Shown one piece after another: positions 22,713 through 30,040 of a DNA stretch of 37,110 nt. This DNA comes from Chloroflexota bacterium (GTDB lineage: Bacteria > Chloroflexota > Dehalococcoidia > SZUA-161). The stretch lies in contig JAJYLC010000016.1 of the NCBI GenBank assembly GCA_021787935.1, positions 1-37,110 on the forward strand, read 5' to 3'. Both the position numbers and the translations under genes were made by a program. The first letter of the stretch is position 1; each line of letters begins with the position of its first letter. The notes beneath the pieces were generated by a model. The model saw only the letters and a program-made list of their open reading frames with translations. It was not told the origin of the DNA and searched no databases.

Positions 22713-24701
22713 ATGAGAATGCTCTCGCCAACACTTCTCGCAGCTCAAAAATCCAGCGCACGCCTGCCTTACGTCAAGGTAGAAATACTGGACAGGGTGG
22801 CAAGCATAACCCGTCTCAACTGGACCAGGCTCTACAGCGGCAGCGAGCCCGATTTCCATCACGGCGTTACCATGCCCGGCGACGGCTCCCTGATTCGAGC
22901 CAGAGTAGACCCCTCCGGCTACCAGCTCTACCGTCAGCGCGTTGCCAGCCCAGGTCCCGGCAGCGACTTCAGCCCCTGGACAGGGGTATGCACCGTGTCC
23001 AGTGTTTCCGGCATCGTCCTGACCAGCCGCGGCTTCAGGGTGCTCCTGTTCTATGTCGACACAGACCAGAGGACAATCTTACTCAGAGAGAGCACCGACT
23101 ATGGCGCTACCTTCGGCAGCCCCACATCAATAACCACCGCTGCCTCGACAGTAGGCTGGCTTGCTGCAGCCATCAACAACAGCGACGTGGTCTGCCTTTT
23201 CTACTCGGTAAACGGCACGGTTTATAGCATAAAAAGGACAGGCGGAAGCTGGGGTTCGCCCTCCGCCTGGACTAACAGCGCTGCCGCCATTACAGGCATT
23301 GGCTGTGTTTACCAGGGTGACTGGGATCTCGTTATCTGCGGACAGGACAGCGCCGGTAACTACAAGGTCTGGACCTGCGTTTACGGCGATGGCTACTCCC
23401 AGAGCCCCGGCACCTGGTCGGACCTGGCAGAGCTTACTATAGCCAGCCCCAGCTCAAATATTGAGTTCCGTTGTCCTTATGTCAACTTCGCTGGCATCTT
23501 CCGTATCTTCTTCGTGGAGAAATACAGCGGCACAGCCTCTTACAGCCGCCCCTACTGGTCTCACTCATTGACCACAGCCGAATTTACCTCCAACCTGTGG
23601 CGCGAGCCGGTGCCCTTTAACTTAGTCTCAAGCTGCGGCCTGGCTATGGTGCACAGCGGGTCATATGCCTGGCTGTCCGCGCCATCAGGAGTATGGCGCG
23701 CTGCTCTCCTGCCCTCCTCCGTAGATGTTACCGATGATATTATCGCGCTGAGCGCCCAGACCAACCCTTCCTCAGGCAAGATTCAAATCGAACTCAGAAA
23801 CGACGACGACCGCTACTCCAGCCCCCCGTCTCCTATCAAGCTGGGCTCAGAAGTGCTGGTCAGCCCGGGATACTGTACCGCCTCAGGCACGGAAGTATCC
23901 AGCGGCCCTGCTTACTGGATAGAGGGCTGGACATACCTGTCCATAGGTAGGACAGCCGCCCCCGGCTGTCACTCCCTCATTCTCCACGCCTCCGATGCCT
24001 GGAGCTTACTGGAGAGATGGAAAGCCAGGCGTCAGTTCGCCTGGGCATCCGGCAGTGTCAGCATCTTTCAGTTGCTCAACTTTATTCTGGCGCGCGCTGG
24101 CCTGGAGTTCTCCTCGTTCAGTCACAGCGATGCCCTGGTAAACTTTCACCCCGCCTTCACTATGAATCCCGGAGAATCCGGCAGGTCTGCCGTGCTGCGT
24201 CTTCTGTCCCAAGTGCCCGACCTCCTGTTCTTCAGAGGCTACTGCGGCTACATCATCAACCCGCAGGCGTCTGACTCCAGCGTCTACTCCTATGGCAGCG
24301 ACCACGCCATACTGGAAGCAGAGTACACCCAACGCGCCGGGGAAGCTAACCGTGTGCAGGTCTTCGGTCTCCCATCCTCCGTCACCATCACCGAGGATTG
24401 GGACTGGGAAGAGATCGACCTGGTGTACGACCGGCTGGCGCAGGTACACGACATAAACCTGGACACCGCAGCGGAAGCTCACGCGCGGGGCGAGGCTATG
24501 CTCAGGCACGCCGCCATCAACTCAATGGATGGCCGCATAGTAGTGCCCATGAACTGCGGCCAGGAGTTGTACGACGTCATTGATATAACAGACGCCCTCG
24601 CCGGCCTGAGCGCAGCCAAGAGGCGTGTCCTTTCGCTCCATCATACCTATGATACCCGGAAAGGCATTTACAACTTGAAGATAGGTCTGGGTTCACCCTG
24701 A
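22713..24701 (+). CDS. Phage tail hub/baseplate-like protein with inserted beta-propeller
   Basis: The 662-aa protein has three parts. Residues 1-60 are a short N-terminal domain with a YVKVEILDRV strand. Residues about 60-340 are repeated beta-hairpins of sialidase/BNR character (RVLLFYVDTDQRTILLRES, SDVVCLFYSVNGTVYSIKR, WDLVICGQDSAGNYKVWT), which predicts a sugar-binding propeller. Residues about 345-662 resemble tail-hub proteins (gp27/gpD type): IQIELRNDDDRYSSP, FQLLNFILARAGLEF, GEANRVQVFGLPSS and the terminal YDTRKGIYNLKIGLGSP. Such a protein would sit at the tail tip and touch the cell surface. It has a GAGGA site and a second in-frame ATG two codons in. No tape-measure or tube gene precedes it. 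Confidence 0.65.
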   Translation: MRMLSPTLLAAQKSSARLPYVKVEILDRVASITRLNWTRLYSGSEPDFHHGVTMPGDGSLIRARVDPSGYQLYRQRVASPGPGSDFSPWTGVCTVSSVSGIVLTSRGFRVLLFYVDTDQRTILLRESTDYGATFGSPTSITTAASTVGWLAAAINNSDVVCLFYSVNGTVYSIKRTGGSWGSPSAWTNSAAAITGIGCVYQGDWDLVICGQDSAGNYKVWTCVYGDGYSQSPGTWSDLAELTIASPSSNIEFRCPYVNFAGIFRIFFVEKYSGTASYSRPYWSHSLTTAEFTSNLWREPVPFNLVSSCGLAMVHSGSYAWLSAPSGVWRAALLPSSVDVTDDIIALSAQTNPSSGKIQIELRNDDDRYSSPPSPIKLGSEVLVSPGYCTASGTEVSSGPAYWIEGWTYLSIGRTAAPGCHSLILHASDAWSLLERWKARRQFAWASGSVSIFQLLNFILARAGLEFSSFSHSDALVNFHPAFTMNPGESGRSAVLRLLSQVPDLLFFRGYCGYIINPQASDSSVYSYGSDHAILEAEYTQRAGEANRVQVFGLPSSVTITEDWDWEEIDLVYDRLAQVHDINLDTAAEAHARGEAMLRHAAINSMDGRIVVPMNCGQELYDVIDITDALAGLSAAKRRVLSLHHTYDTRKGIYNLKIGLGSP

Positions 24702-24721
24702 AGGGAGGAGTCTAATATCCC

Positions 24722-24858
24722 ATGTCATTGCGAGTCCCGATTTATCGGGATGACTCCTCGCTTGCGCTCGGAGCAGGCTCCGCAATCTCTGGTGCTCGTA
24801 AGTAGGGAAAGGGCACGGTGAGATTGCCGCGGCTCCTTCGATGGCCTCGCAACGACAT
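24722..24858. repeat. Long imperfect palindrome, TGTCATTGCGAG family (copy 1)
   Basis: It begins TGTCATTGCGAG, has CCGCAATCTC and GAGATTGCCGCGG in the middle and ends CTCGCAACGACA, so the ends are inverted repeats. Copy 2 is at 25002-25099. Non-coding. Confidence 0.8.
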
Positions 24859-24906
24859 ATAGAAGAGTCCTTCTCTGGGAAAGGCAGCCAGGAAAATTAA
24901 AAACCT

Positions 24907-24952
24907 GTACGGGCGCGGTTTCCGCGCCCTGGGCGAGGCGACCTCGCCCCTA
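24907..24952. repeat. Double GTAGGGGC-type palindrome
   Basis: Two hairpins in tandem: GGGCGCGG-TTT-CCGCGCCC and GGGCGAGG-CGA-CCTCGCCC, bounded by GTAC/CTAC. The strand also carries the usual CCCCTAC end. Confidence 0.8.
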
Positions 24953-25001
24953 CGGAATGTTCATAGCTCGTTATAAGGAAATATAGGAGCGAGGATAATC
25001 A

Positions 25002-25099
25002 TGTCATTGCGAGCGTAGTGAAGCAATCTCTCGCACCTGTTGTTACGAAGTAGCACGGGGAGATTGCCGCGGCCTCCTTCGGATGGCCTTGCAATGATA
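25002..25099. repeat. Long imperfect palindrome, TGTCATTGCGAG family (copy 2)
   Basis: TGTCATTGCGAGCGTAGTGA, then AGCAATCTC and GAGATTGCCGCGG, ending TTGCAATGATA. It is shorter than copy 1 and lies on the same strand. Confidence 0.8.
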
Positions 25100-25109
25100 T
25101 AGAGAGGAA

Positions 25110-25236
25110 TCCCCCCTTTTGCAAAGCAGGCCAGAGGGATTACAGAAATTCCTCTCCCTTGACGGGCTTCGCCGTGAGCTCAGCCGAACGGAGAGGCTAG
25201 GCTTGTCCTGAAATCATTGAAGGTGAGGGTGAAACA
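25110..25236. repeat. Two further repeats before the spike-like gene
   Basis: A degraded CCCCCTTTT...GGGATTA palindrome (25110-25142) and a CTCTCCCTTGACGGGCTTCG...GGAGAGGCTAGG repeat with GGTGAGGGTGAAACA tail (25150-25236). The tail supplies the ribosome site of the next gene, as its relative near 20474 does not. Confidence 0.65.
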
Positions 25237-25449
25237 ATGATTAAAAAAGGAATCCTGAAATCTTTCGACAGTGGCACTTATCTAGCCACCGTCCAAATCG
25301 CGGGCAGCCTGAGCGTCTGGCTCGACAACATCCCCACCTCGAGGGCGATCGCCAGCGCCGACATGGTCGCCGGCCGCAACGTCGCCATTCTTTTCATTGA
25401 CCCGAGCAACTTCTCCGATGCTGTCATTATTGCTGCTTGGACTTCTTAA
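25237..25449 (+). CDS. Small phage tail/baseplate-spike-like protein
   Basis: The 70-aa protein is all-beta: GILKSFDSGTYLATVQIAGS, VWLDNIPTSRAI, MVAGRNVAILFIDPSNFSD, AVIIAAW. It looks like a short OB-type barrel of the kind found in phage baseplate spike proteins. No membrane span or Cys. Start ATG follows GGTGAGGG. It overlaps the convergent membrane-protein gene by 23 bp at the 3' ends. Confidence 0.6.
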   Translation: MIKKGILKSFDSGTYLATVQIAGSLSVWLDNIPTSRAIASADMVAGRNVAILFIDPSNFSDAVIIAAWTS

Positions 25450-25741
25450 GGTCCCTCAAACAATACCACGCCCAAAAGGCAACTCCAATAAAGAATATAA
25501 TGCTAACCCATGACAGGGCAGTCCTATTTCCACCTGCTCCCGCTATTATCGCTCCCAACCCAGCACCACCGAACAGACTACTGCCTGCTATCCCATATGA
25601 TCGAATCCACCTCTCATTACTTTTTTCCTCCATCTGCTTGAGCTTATTACGTATGTCTTCATTACACATCTTGATAGAGTTCAGTTCATCCATTAACCCC
25701 TTCGCTCCGTCAGCAGGTTGCACTTTTCCCGCATCACTCAT
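25427..25741 (-). CDS. Small membrane protein with coiled coil, convergent to the island
   Basis: The 104-aa protein has an N-terminal helical/coiled-coil part (MDELNSIKMCNEDIRNKLKQ, about 17-36) and two membrane spans (about 50-70, Gly/Ala-rich; about 76-94, SIIFFIGVAFWAWYCL) with a Lys-rich end. A perfect AGAGGAGG site precedes the ATG at 25741, so I take it as real although it overlaps the 3' end of the spike-like gene. Function unknown; a phage-encoded holin or immunity protein is possible. Confidence 0.65.
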   Translation of the reverse strand: MSDAGKVQPADGAKGLMDELNSIKMCNEDIRNKLKQMEEKSNERWIRSYGIAGSSLFGGAGLGAIIAGAGGNRTALSWVSIIFFIGVAFWAWYCLRDLKKSKQQ

Positions 25742-25933
25742 GCTATCCTCCTCTAAGAAACCTTCCTCTTATTATACTATCGTTTCCCCCTCGTCCTCTC
25801 ACGGGCGTCGAGCTCTATTCACCGGTTTGTTGAAGCTCATCCAGTCTTTTTCCTTGTCTTCCTGGTTGCCCTTCGCTGGGAAGGCGGCTCTCCGCTCCGC
25901 TCCGTGCCGTCCGCCCTGCGCGACATCTTCCCC

Positions 25934-25962
25934 TTGACAAATGAGAACTGTTGTTCTAAAAT
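25934..25962 (+). promoter_or_regulatory. Second SOS-type promoter, no gene behind it
   Basis: TTGACA (25934-25939), 17-bp spacer and TAAAAT (25957-25962), with AGAACTGTTGTTCT (25944-25957) in the spacer, again GAAC-N4-GTTC. No convincing ORF follows before 26338, so it may drive a non-coding RNA or be a remnant. Confidence 0.6.
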
Positions 25963-26102
25963 GACGCCATATCATCGGGACTGAATGTACACAGCATCCC
26001 GACCCAATTCAAGAGCAGCAAACAGCATCTAAAGAGCCTCACGATTGTGGGCTGATGGCTTTAAGCCAATAGCTGGTTGCATCGGGCTCTTGGAAAGCCC
26101 TG

Positions 26103-26259
26103 GAAAATTGAATATGTGGGGTTTCGTTCGTGGGATTTGTTTTGGGGAAATTGCTCCTTGACACAGGGACGTTTTTTACCCGGGCGGTTCCCGCTGCGTT
26201 CGGCTGAAGCTGATCACGGCCCGCGAAATCCCGGCGTCCGGCGACCCGAAAATTGAATA
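26103..26259. repeat. Segment flanked by 12-bp direct repeats
   Basis: GAAAATTGAATA occurs at 26103-26114 and 26248-26259. The 133 bp between them have no convincing gene; a 77-codon minus-strand ORF there has a Pro/Asn/Arg-rich, low-quality sequence. The direct repeats could be target-site duplications or simple recombination sites. Confidence 0.4.
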
Positions 26260-26300
26260 ATTCATGCGACATAAAACCAGGGCCGTGCTATGCCCTACCC

Positions 26301-26329
26301 TTGACATCCTAACTCAAGCCCCCTATCAT
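26301..26329 (+). promoter_or_regulatory. Promoter giving a leaderless transcript
   Basis: TTGACA (26301-26306), 17-bp spacer, TATCAT (26324-26329). The transcription start would fall at about 26336-26338, on or next to the ATG at 26338. There is no ribosome site. Confidence 0.65.
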
Positions 26330-26337
26330 CTTTTAAT

Positions 26338-26994
26338 ATGAACAAATATTTAGAGTCCACCGAATACATTGACTGGGAGACCGAGTCGGTCAAGAAAAAA
26401 GCAGCGGAGCTGACCAAAGGGCTGAAGACAAACAGAGAGAAGGCTATCGCCGTCTACTACTTCGTCAGGGACAGCATCAGGCACAATCCCTACGCCGAGG
26501 GCGCCTCGCCCGAGGACTTCAGGGCCAGCGCTATCCTGCAAAAAGGTAACGGCTACTGCCAGCACAAGGCCCTGCTCCTGGCTGCCCTGGCCCGCGCCGC
26601 GGGTATACCTTCCCGCCTGGGCTATGCCGATGTTCGCGACCATCTCCTGTCCAAAAAGTTCCGCGCCATGATAGGCGGCGATAACCTGCTCATCCAGCAT
26701 GGCTATACCGAGCTGTACATAGATGGCAGGTGGGTACATGCCAGCCCTGCCTACGACCTGGCCACCTGCAACAAGATGGGCTTTGTCCCTGTAGAGTTCG
26801 ACGGCATACACGACGCCCGCGATTCAGCGTTCAATGCCACAGGAAAACCGCACATCGAGTACGTCAAGGACCACGGAACTTACGCCGACTTCCCCTGGGA
26901 CTTCATACTGAGTTACCGTCAGGAATGGGTTAACAGCATAGGCCGTGAATGGGGCGAGTATCAAGACAACGTTGCCAGGCACCACAAAGAGTGA
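26338..26994 (+). CDS. Transglutaminase-like cysteine protease domain protein
   Basis: The 218-aa protein is a single transglutaminase-core domain. GNGYCQHKALLLAALARAAG (71-90) carries the nucleophile Cys74, and HGYTELYIDGRWVHASPAYD (121-140) supplies His121 and Asp140. The N-terminus (about 15-50) is the usual helical lead-in (REKAIAVYYFVRDSIRH). There is no signal peptide, so it is cytoplasmic. Such proteins act as proteases or peptidases; the substrate is unknown. The transcript seems leaderless. It is alone on its strand. Confidence 0.88.
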   Translation: MNKYLESTEYIDWETESVKKKAAELTKGLKTNREKAIAVYYFVRDSIRHNPYAEGASPEDFRASAILQKGNGYCQHKALLLAALARAAGIPSRLGYADVRDHLLSKKFRAMIGGDNLLIQHGYTELYIDGRWVHASPAYDLATCNKMGFVPVEFDGIHDARDSAFNATGKPHIEYVKDHGTYADFPWDFILSYRQEWVNSIGREWGEYQDNVARHHKE

Positions 26995-27191
26995 GATAAA
27001 ATCCTAAACAATATCTAATGCTCAAAACACAAACCCTTAAACGCTTTTGAATTTTCTCCTCGAATTTTGAATTTGCCTTCGGCACGAGCTCAGGCCAGGG
27101 TTTAGGGTTTCGTGCTCAGGATTTCGGATTTGCCCGAAGCAGAGCCTTGTAGGGGGTAGTTCGCGAACCGCCCTCATCTGGAGGAGTCACT
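26995..27191. other. Intergenic with repeats
   Basis: It contains AATTTTGAATTT-type A/T repeats, AGGATTTCGGATTT (27118-27131, also at 31981-31994), and a GTAGGGGG...CCGCCCT palindrome (27149-27174) ending just before the GGAGG site of the nitroreductase gene. Confidence 0.6.
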
Positions 27192-28016
27192 ATGAGTCGG
27201 TTAATTGTTGATGACGCCAAATGTAACCGCTGCGGCATCTGTATTAAAGAATGTCCGCCGCGCATCATCGAAATGGTGGAGCCCAAGGCATTGCCCACCG
27301 TAATCCCGGACCAGAGGGAACGCTGTATTGTCTGCGGACACTGCGTCGCCGTGTGCCCCTTCGAAGCTATCAGCCTGGATACCATGATGCCGGTGGACTG
27401 CGCTCCGGTGAACAAGGAGCTGCTGCCCACTGCAGAGCAGATGGAGCACTTCCTCAGGTCCCGCCGCTCCATCCGCGTGTACAAAGAAAAAACGGTGCCC
27501 CACACGGTGTTGGTCAAGCTCATAGACATCGCCCGCTATGCGCCATCAGCGCATAACTCGCAGCCGGTGCAATGGCTTATCGTGGAGGATCCTGCGGAAG
27601 TGAGGAAACTGGCCGAGCTTGTCATCCAATGGATGAACCTGCTCGTCAAAAAATCGCCGCGGCTTGTCGAGCAGTTCCACTTCGACAAGTTCGTCAGTGC
27701 CTGGGAGCGAGGAGAGGACAGGGTCCTGCGCGGTGCGCCCCACATCATAGTGGCTCATGCGCCCAAGGATACCGCAATGGCACAGGAGAACTGTGCTATA
27801 GCGCTTACCTATCTGGAGCTGGCGGCCTACTCCCAGGGGTTGGGAACCTGCTGGGCGGGTTATCTCATGGCAGCAGCCTCGTCTTTCCCCGCTCTGATCA
27901 ACGCTCTGGCGCTGCCCGGCGGACACAAATGCTTCGGGGCCATGATGGTGGGATATCCTAAGCATGAGTTCCGCTGCATCCCTTTGAGGAACAAGCCCTC
28001 GATAATCTGGCACTGA
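27192..28016 (+). CDS. Nitroreductase family protein with N-terminal 2x[4Fe-4S] ferredoxin domain
   Basis: The 274-aa protein joins a bacterial ferredoxin domain (CNRCGICIKECP at 11-22 and CIVCGHCVAVCP at 45-56) to an FMN-dependent nitroreductase domain from about 85. RSRRSIRVYKEKTVP is the FMN-phosphate-binding start, ARYAPSAHNSQPVQW the flavin loop, and GLGTCWAGYLMAAA the late helix. The clusters probably deliver electrons to FMN. This form is common in anaerobes; the substrate is unknown. Strong GGAGG site. It converges on the glycosylase gene with 4 bp between stops. Confidence 0.92.
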   Translation: MSRLIVDDAKCNRCGICIKECPPRIIEMVEPKALPTVIPDQRERCIVCGHCVAVCPFEAISLDTMMPVDCAPVNKELLPTAEQMEHFLRSRRSIRVYKEKTVPHTVLVKLIDIARYAPSAHNSQPVQWLIVEDPAEVRKLAELVIQWMNLLVKKSPRLVEQFHFDKFVSAWERGEDRVLRGAPHIIVAHAPKDTAMAQENCAIALTYLELAAYSQGLGTCWAGYLMAAASSFPALINALALPGGHKCFGAMMVGYPKHEFRCIPLRNKPSIIWH

Positions 28017-28020
28017 AAAT

Positions 28021-28932
28021 TTACACCTCGATGCCCAGGTGTTCAGCAATTATCAGATAGAAGCCGGCCAGGCCTTTCCATTTTCCCCATTTTTGAGCAA
28101 TCTGGCGTGCCTCGTCGGTCGAGATTCTCCGGCCATTGCTGTAGTAATGCGCCATGCACCTTCTCAAACCTATATCGTCGGCAGGCATTTCCTCCAGCCT
28201 GCGCATGCCTCTGAGCACAGCCATCTCCGCCGTCCAGCGACCTATGCCCCGTATATTTAAGAGCCTATCAATGACTGTGTTTGTATCCTCAAGCTCCTTG
28301 AGCCCCTCCAGGTCCAGCTTCCCCTCTACAATAGATTTCGATACATCCCTGATATACTCGGCCTTCTTCTCGCTCAACCCGCACTGGCGCAATTCCTCTA
28401 TAGTTGCGGTGGCCAGTCTTTGCGGCGTGGGAAATATATAATAATCCATTTCATCTATCCTTAACGCATCGCCGAAGGCTTTGACCACCTTCCTTTCCAT
28501 GCTGTGCGCCACAATTAGAGAGATCTGCTGTTCTATTATGGAGCTTATCAAAGACTCAAAAACAGTGGGAGTGGTGGGATTTTTCAGGCCTCTAAGCTTC
28601 TCAGCTATCTCAGCCATAATCCTGTCGTTTTTCACAGCCCAGTAGAAGGTGTCCAGGTTAAGCCCCAGATTCAGAATATAGCTGATGGCCTCTTCAGCCG
28701 CTCTCCGGTCATTTTCAGAGATTTTCTGGTTGGACCTGAGTTCCGCTGACAGCACCGGGGCATCCACACTTCCCGAGGACTCTACCGTAATGAGAATCAG
28801 CTTGTTGTTTGCCCTGATAACCTGCCGATATTTCCCGTTTTCATATATGCGAATCTGCCTGTCGCCATCATGGAAAATCCTGTTGCTCAGGTCAAAGTCG
28901 TACGGCGGGACAGGTGTTATGGTCAACTTCAT
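28021..28932 (-). CDS. alkA: DNA-3-methyladenine glycosylase II (AlkA-type, HhH-GPD)
   Basis: The enzyme removes alkylated bases in base-excision repair. The 303-aa protein has the N-terminal AlkA-type beta domain (about 1-85) and the HhH-GPD domain: the IEQQISLIVAHSM helix (133-145), the hairpin LLNIRGIGRWTAEMAVLRGM (224-243) and the catalytic aspartate in MPADDIGLRR (249-258, Asp253). There are no Cys ligands for an iron-sulfur cluster. It starts at ATG 28932 with AAGG upstream; the AlkA fold fits best, though 8-oxoguanine glycosylases share the N-terminal domain. Confidence 0.88.
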   Translation of the reverse strand: MKLTITPVPPYDFDLSNRIFHDGDRQIRIYENGKYRQVIRANNKLILITVESSGSVDAPVLSAELRSNQKISENDRRAAEEAISYILNLGLNLDTFYWAVKNDRIMAEIAEKLRGLKNPTTPTVFESLISSIIEQQISLIVAHSMERKVVKAFGDALRIDEMDYYIFPTPQRLATATIEELRQCGLSEKKAEYIRDVSKSIVEGKLDLEGLKELEDTNTVIDRLLNIRGIGRWTAEMAVLRGMRRLEEMPADDIGLRRCMAHYYSNGRRISTDEARQIAQKWGKWKGLAGFYLIIAEHLGIEV

Positions 28933-28961
28933 TAGGAAGCCTTCTACAGACGACCCAGCAG

Positions 28962-28989
28962 GGGCCTTGCCACAGCAGTGGCAAGGCCC
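28962..28989. terminator. Perfect 12-bp hairpin, AGCA loop
   Basis: GGGCCTTGCCAC (28962-28973), loop AGCA, GTGGCAAGGCCC (28978-28989), then TTTGCG. It stands between two minus-strand genes. Termination is plausible in either direction; the short T-tract favours the plus strand. Same loop as the hairpin at 29604-29635. Confidence 0.55.
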
Positions 28990-29037
28990 TTTGCGCTCAT
29001 ATGAACTCTAAGTGCCATTGCCTTTTAACCTAATAAG

Positions 29038-29349
29038 CTAGCCCCATTCCTTGACTGCCTTGGCCGCAGCAGGCATTCCTTTGGCCAGGTCTTGGGGAGT
29101 CATGACCGGCATGAATTTCACTTTGGCCTTAAACCCGAAGAAGAAGGGCTCCGCCATCGCCACCATCTGAGAGGGGTCATCCATGTTAATGACAACGTAT
29201 CCCCCTCGATTGCCTTTTATCGTAGTAAAGTAAGCGGCCTCCGCTTTCATCTCTTTCAGCAGTCCCCCCATCTTTTCTCCAAACTTAGGGTCCCTGAGGG
29301 CTTTATTGCCGGCTTCTCCGTCAAATTCCACTTTCATTAAAAACTTCAT
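29038..29349 (-). CDS. DUF3303-like small protein
   Basis: The 103-aa protein has MKFLMKVEFDGEAGNKAL, an alpha/beta ferredoxin-like (dimeric barrel) pattern, and VVINMDDPSQMVAMAEPFFF, which fits small dimeric alpha-beta-barrel families such as DUF3303. Function unknown. GGAGG lies eight bases before the ATG at 29349. It stands alone. Confidence 0.65.
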   Translation of the reverse strand: MKFLMKVEFDGEAGNKALRDPKFGEKMGGLLKEMKAEAAYFTTIKGNRGGYVVINMDDPSQMVAMAEPFFFGFKAKVKFMPVMTPQDLAKGMPAAAKAVKEWG

Positions 29350-29402
29350 TTTACCGTCCTCCTTTGATTATTAAAGTTTTACGTGATTTCTCAAGTGAAT
29401 TC

Positions 29403-29431
29403 TTGACACTGGCGCACCCACGGCCTATATA
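29403..29431 (+). promoter_or_regulatory. Consensus promoter without a clear gene
   Basis: TTGACA (29403-29408), 17-bp spacer, TATATA (29426-29431). Only a 23-codon ORF (from 29484) follows, then the hairpin at 29604. A small RNA of about 200 nt is possible. Confidence 0.5.
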
Positions 29432-29603
29432 CTGGAATCACATCACACCCATCCCCCCTTCCCTATGTTCCCCAGATACTAGTATGAATAGCTATGAACC
29501 CGCAAAAAAACGAGCCTTCAGAATTTTTGTGGATTTCGGGTTCTGCTTTTTCTGAGATCAACCGAGGGTCTCTAATTAATCCCAGCCTCACTTCACCACC
29601 ATT

Positions 29604-29635
29604 GCTGGTTCGCTACCAGCAGGTAGCGAACCAGC
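29604..29635. repeat. Perfect 14-bp hairpin, AGCA loop
   Basis: GCTGGTTCGCTACC (29604-29617), loop AGCA, GGTAGCGAACCAGC (29622-29635). No U-tract follows. It could be the 3' end of a transcript from 29438 or a dispersed palindrome. Confidence 0.75.
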
Positions 29636-29717
29636 AACACCACCCCACAATAACCTTCTAAGCCTGCTTTTTGCTGCCGAATGTATATTCCATTCTACTA
29701 AGAAAGATATGAAAAAA

Positions 29718-29755
29718 TCATAACATCCTTGGAGAAATAGTTAAGGAGTTATGAC
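29718..29755 (+). promoter_or_regulatory. Second TCATAA ... TTATGAC pair
   Basis: TCATAA (29718-29723) and TTATGAC (29749-29755) followed by ATTTG, spaced as at 19904-19943 within one base. Both copies are preceded by an A-run. No gene lies directly downstream on the plus strand. Confidence 0.35.
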
Positions 29756-29803
29756 ATTTGTGAGGCGCGAAAAGTGGTTACAACAACTGCAGCGTTAGGG
29801 GTT

Positions 29804-29989
29804 TTATGGTTCCAGAGGCATGATAATTGCCAGGATTATGTAAATCAAAATGCCCGTGAAAGCGAAGAACAGTGTCAGCACTGCGATGAGCCTGATGATA
29901 GTGGGATCGACGTCAAAGTATCTGGCAATACCGCCGCAAACGCCCCAGATTATTCTTTCATCCCTGCTGCGATAAAGCCTCTTCTCCAT
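29804..29989 (-). CDS. PspC-domain membrane protein
   Basis: The 61-aa protein is a lone PspC domain: KRLYRSRDERIIWGVCGGIA (3-22), then YFDVDPTIIRLIAVL and one long span (about 34-57, ALTLFFAFTGILIYIILAIIM type). PspC proteins respond to membrane stress. I start at the second of two ATGs (29989), five bases after GAGG. It lies 51 bp after the RNase H-MoaC gene. Confidence 0.88.
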   Translation of the reverse strand: MEKRLYRSRDERIIWGVCGGIARYFDVDPTIIRLIAVLTLFFAFTGILIYIILAIIMPLEP

Positions 29990-30040
29990 CATTCCCTCTC
30001 GCAATTTTCAGATATATATCTGTGGTTCTGCGGCTACTAG

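Noticed and set aside
20422-25236. CRISPR array
   Set aside because: Repeats are palindromic, of several families and irregularly spaced; no cas genes.
26039-26272. 77-codon minus-strand ORF
   Set aside because: No family signal and low-quality composition; it spans the direct-repeat segment.
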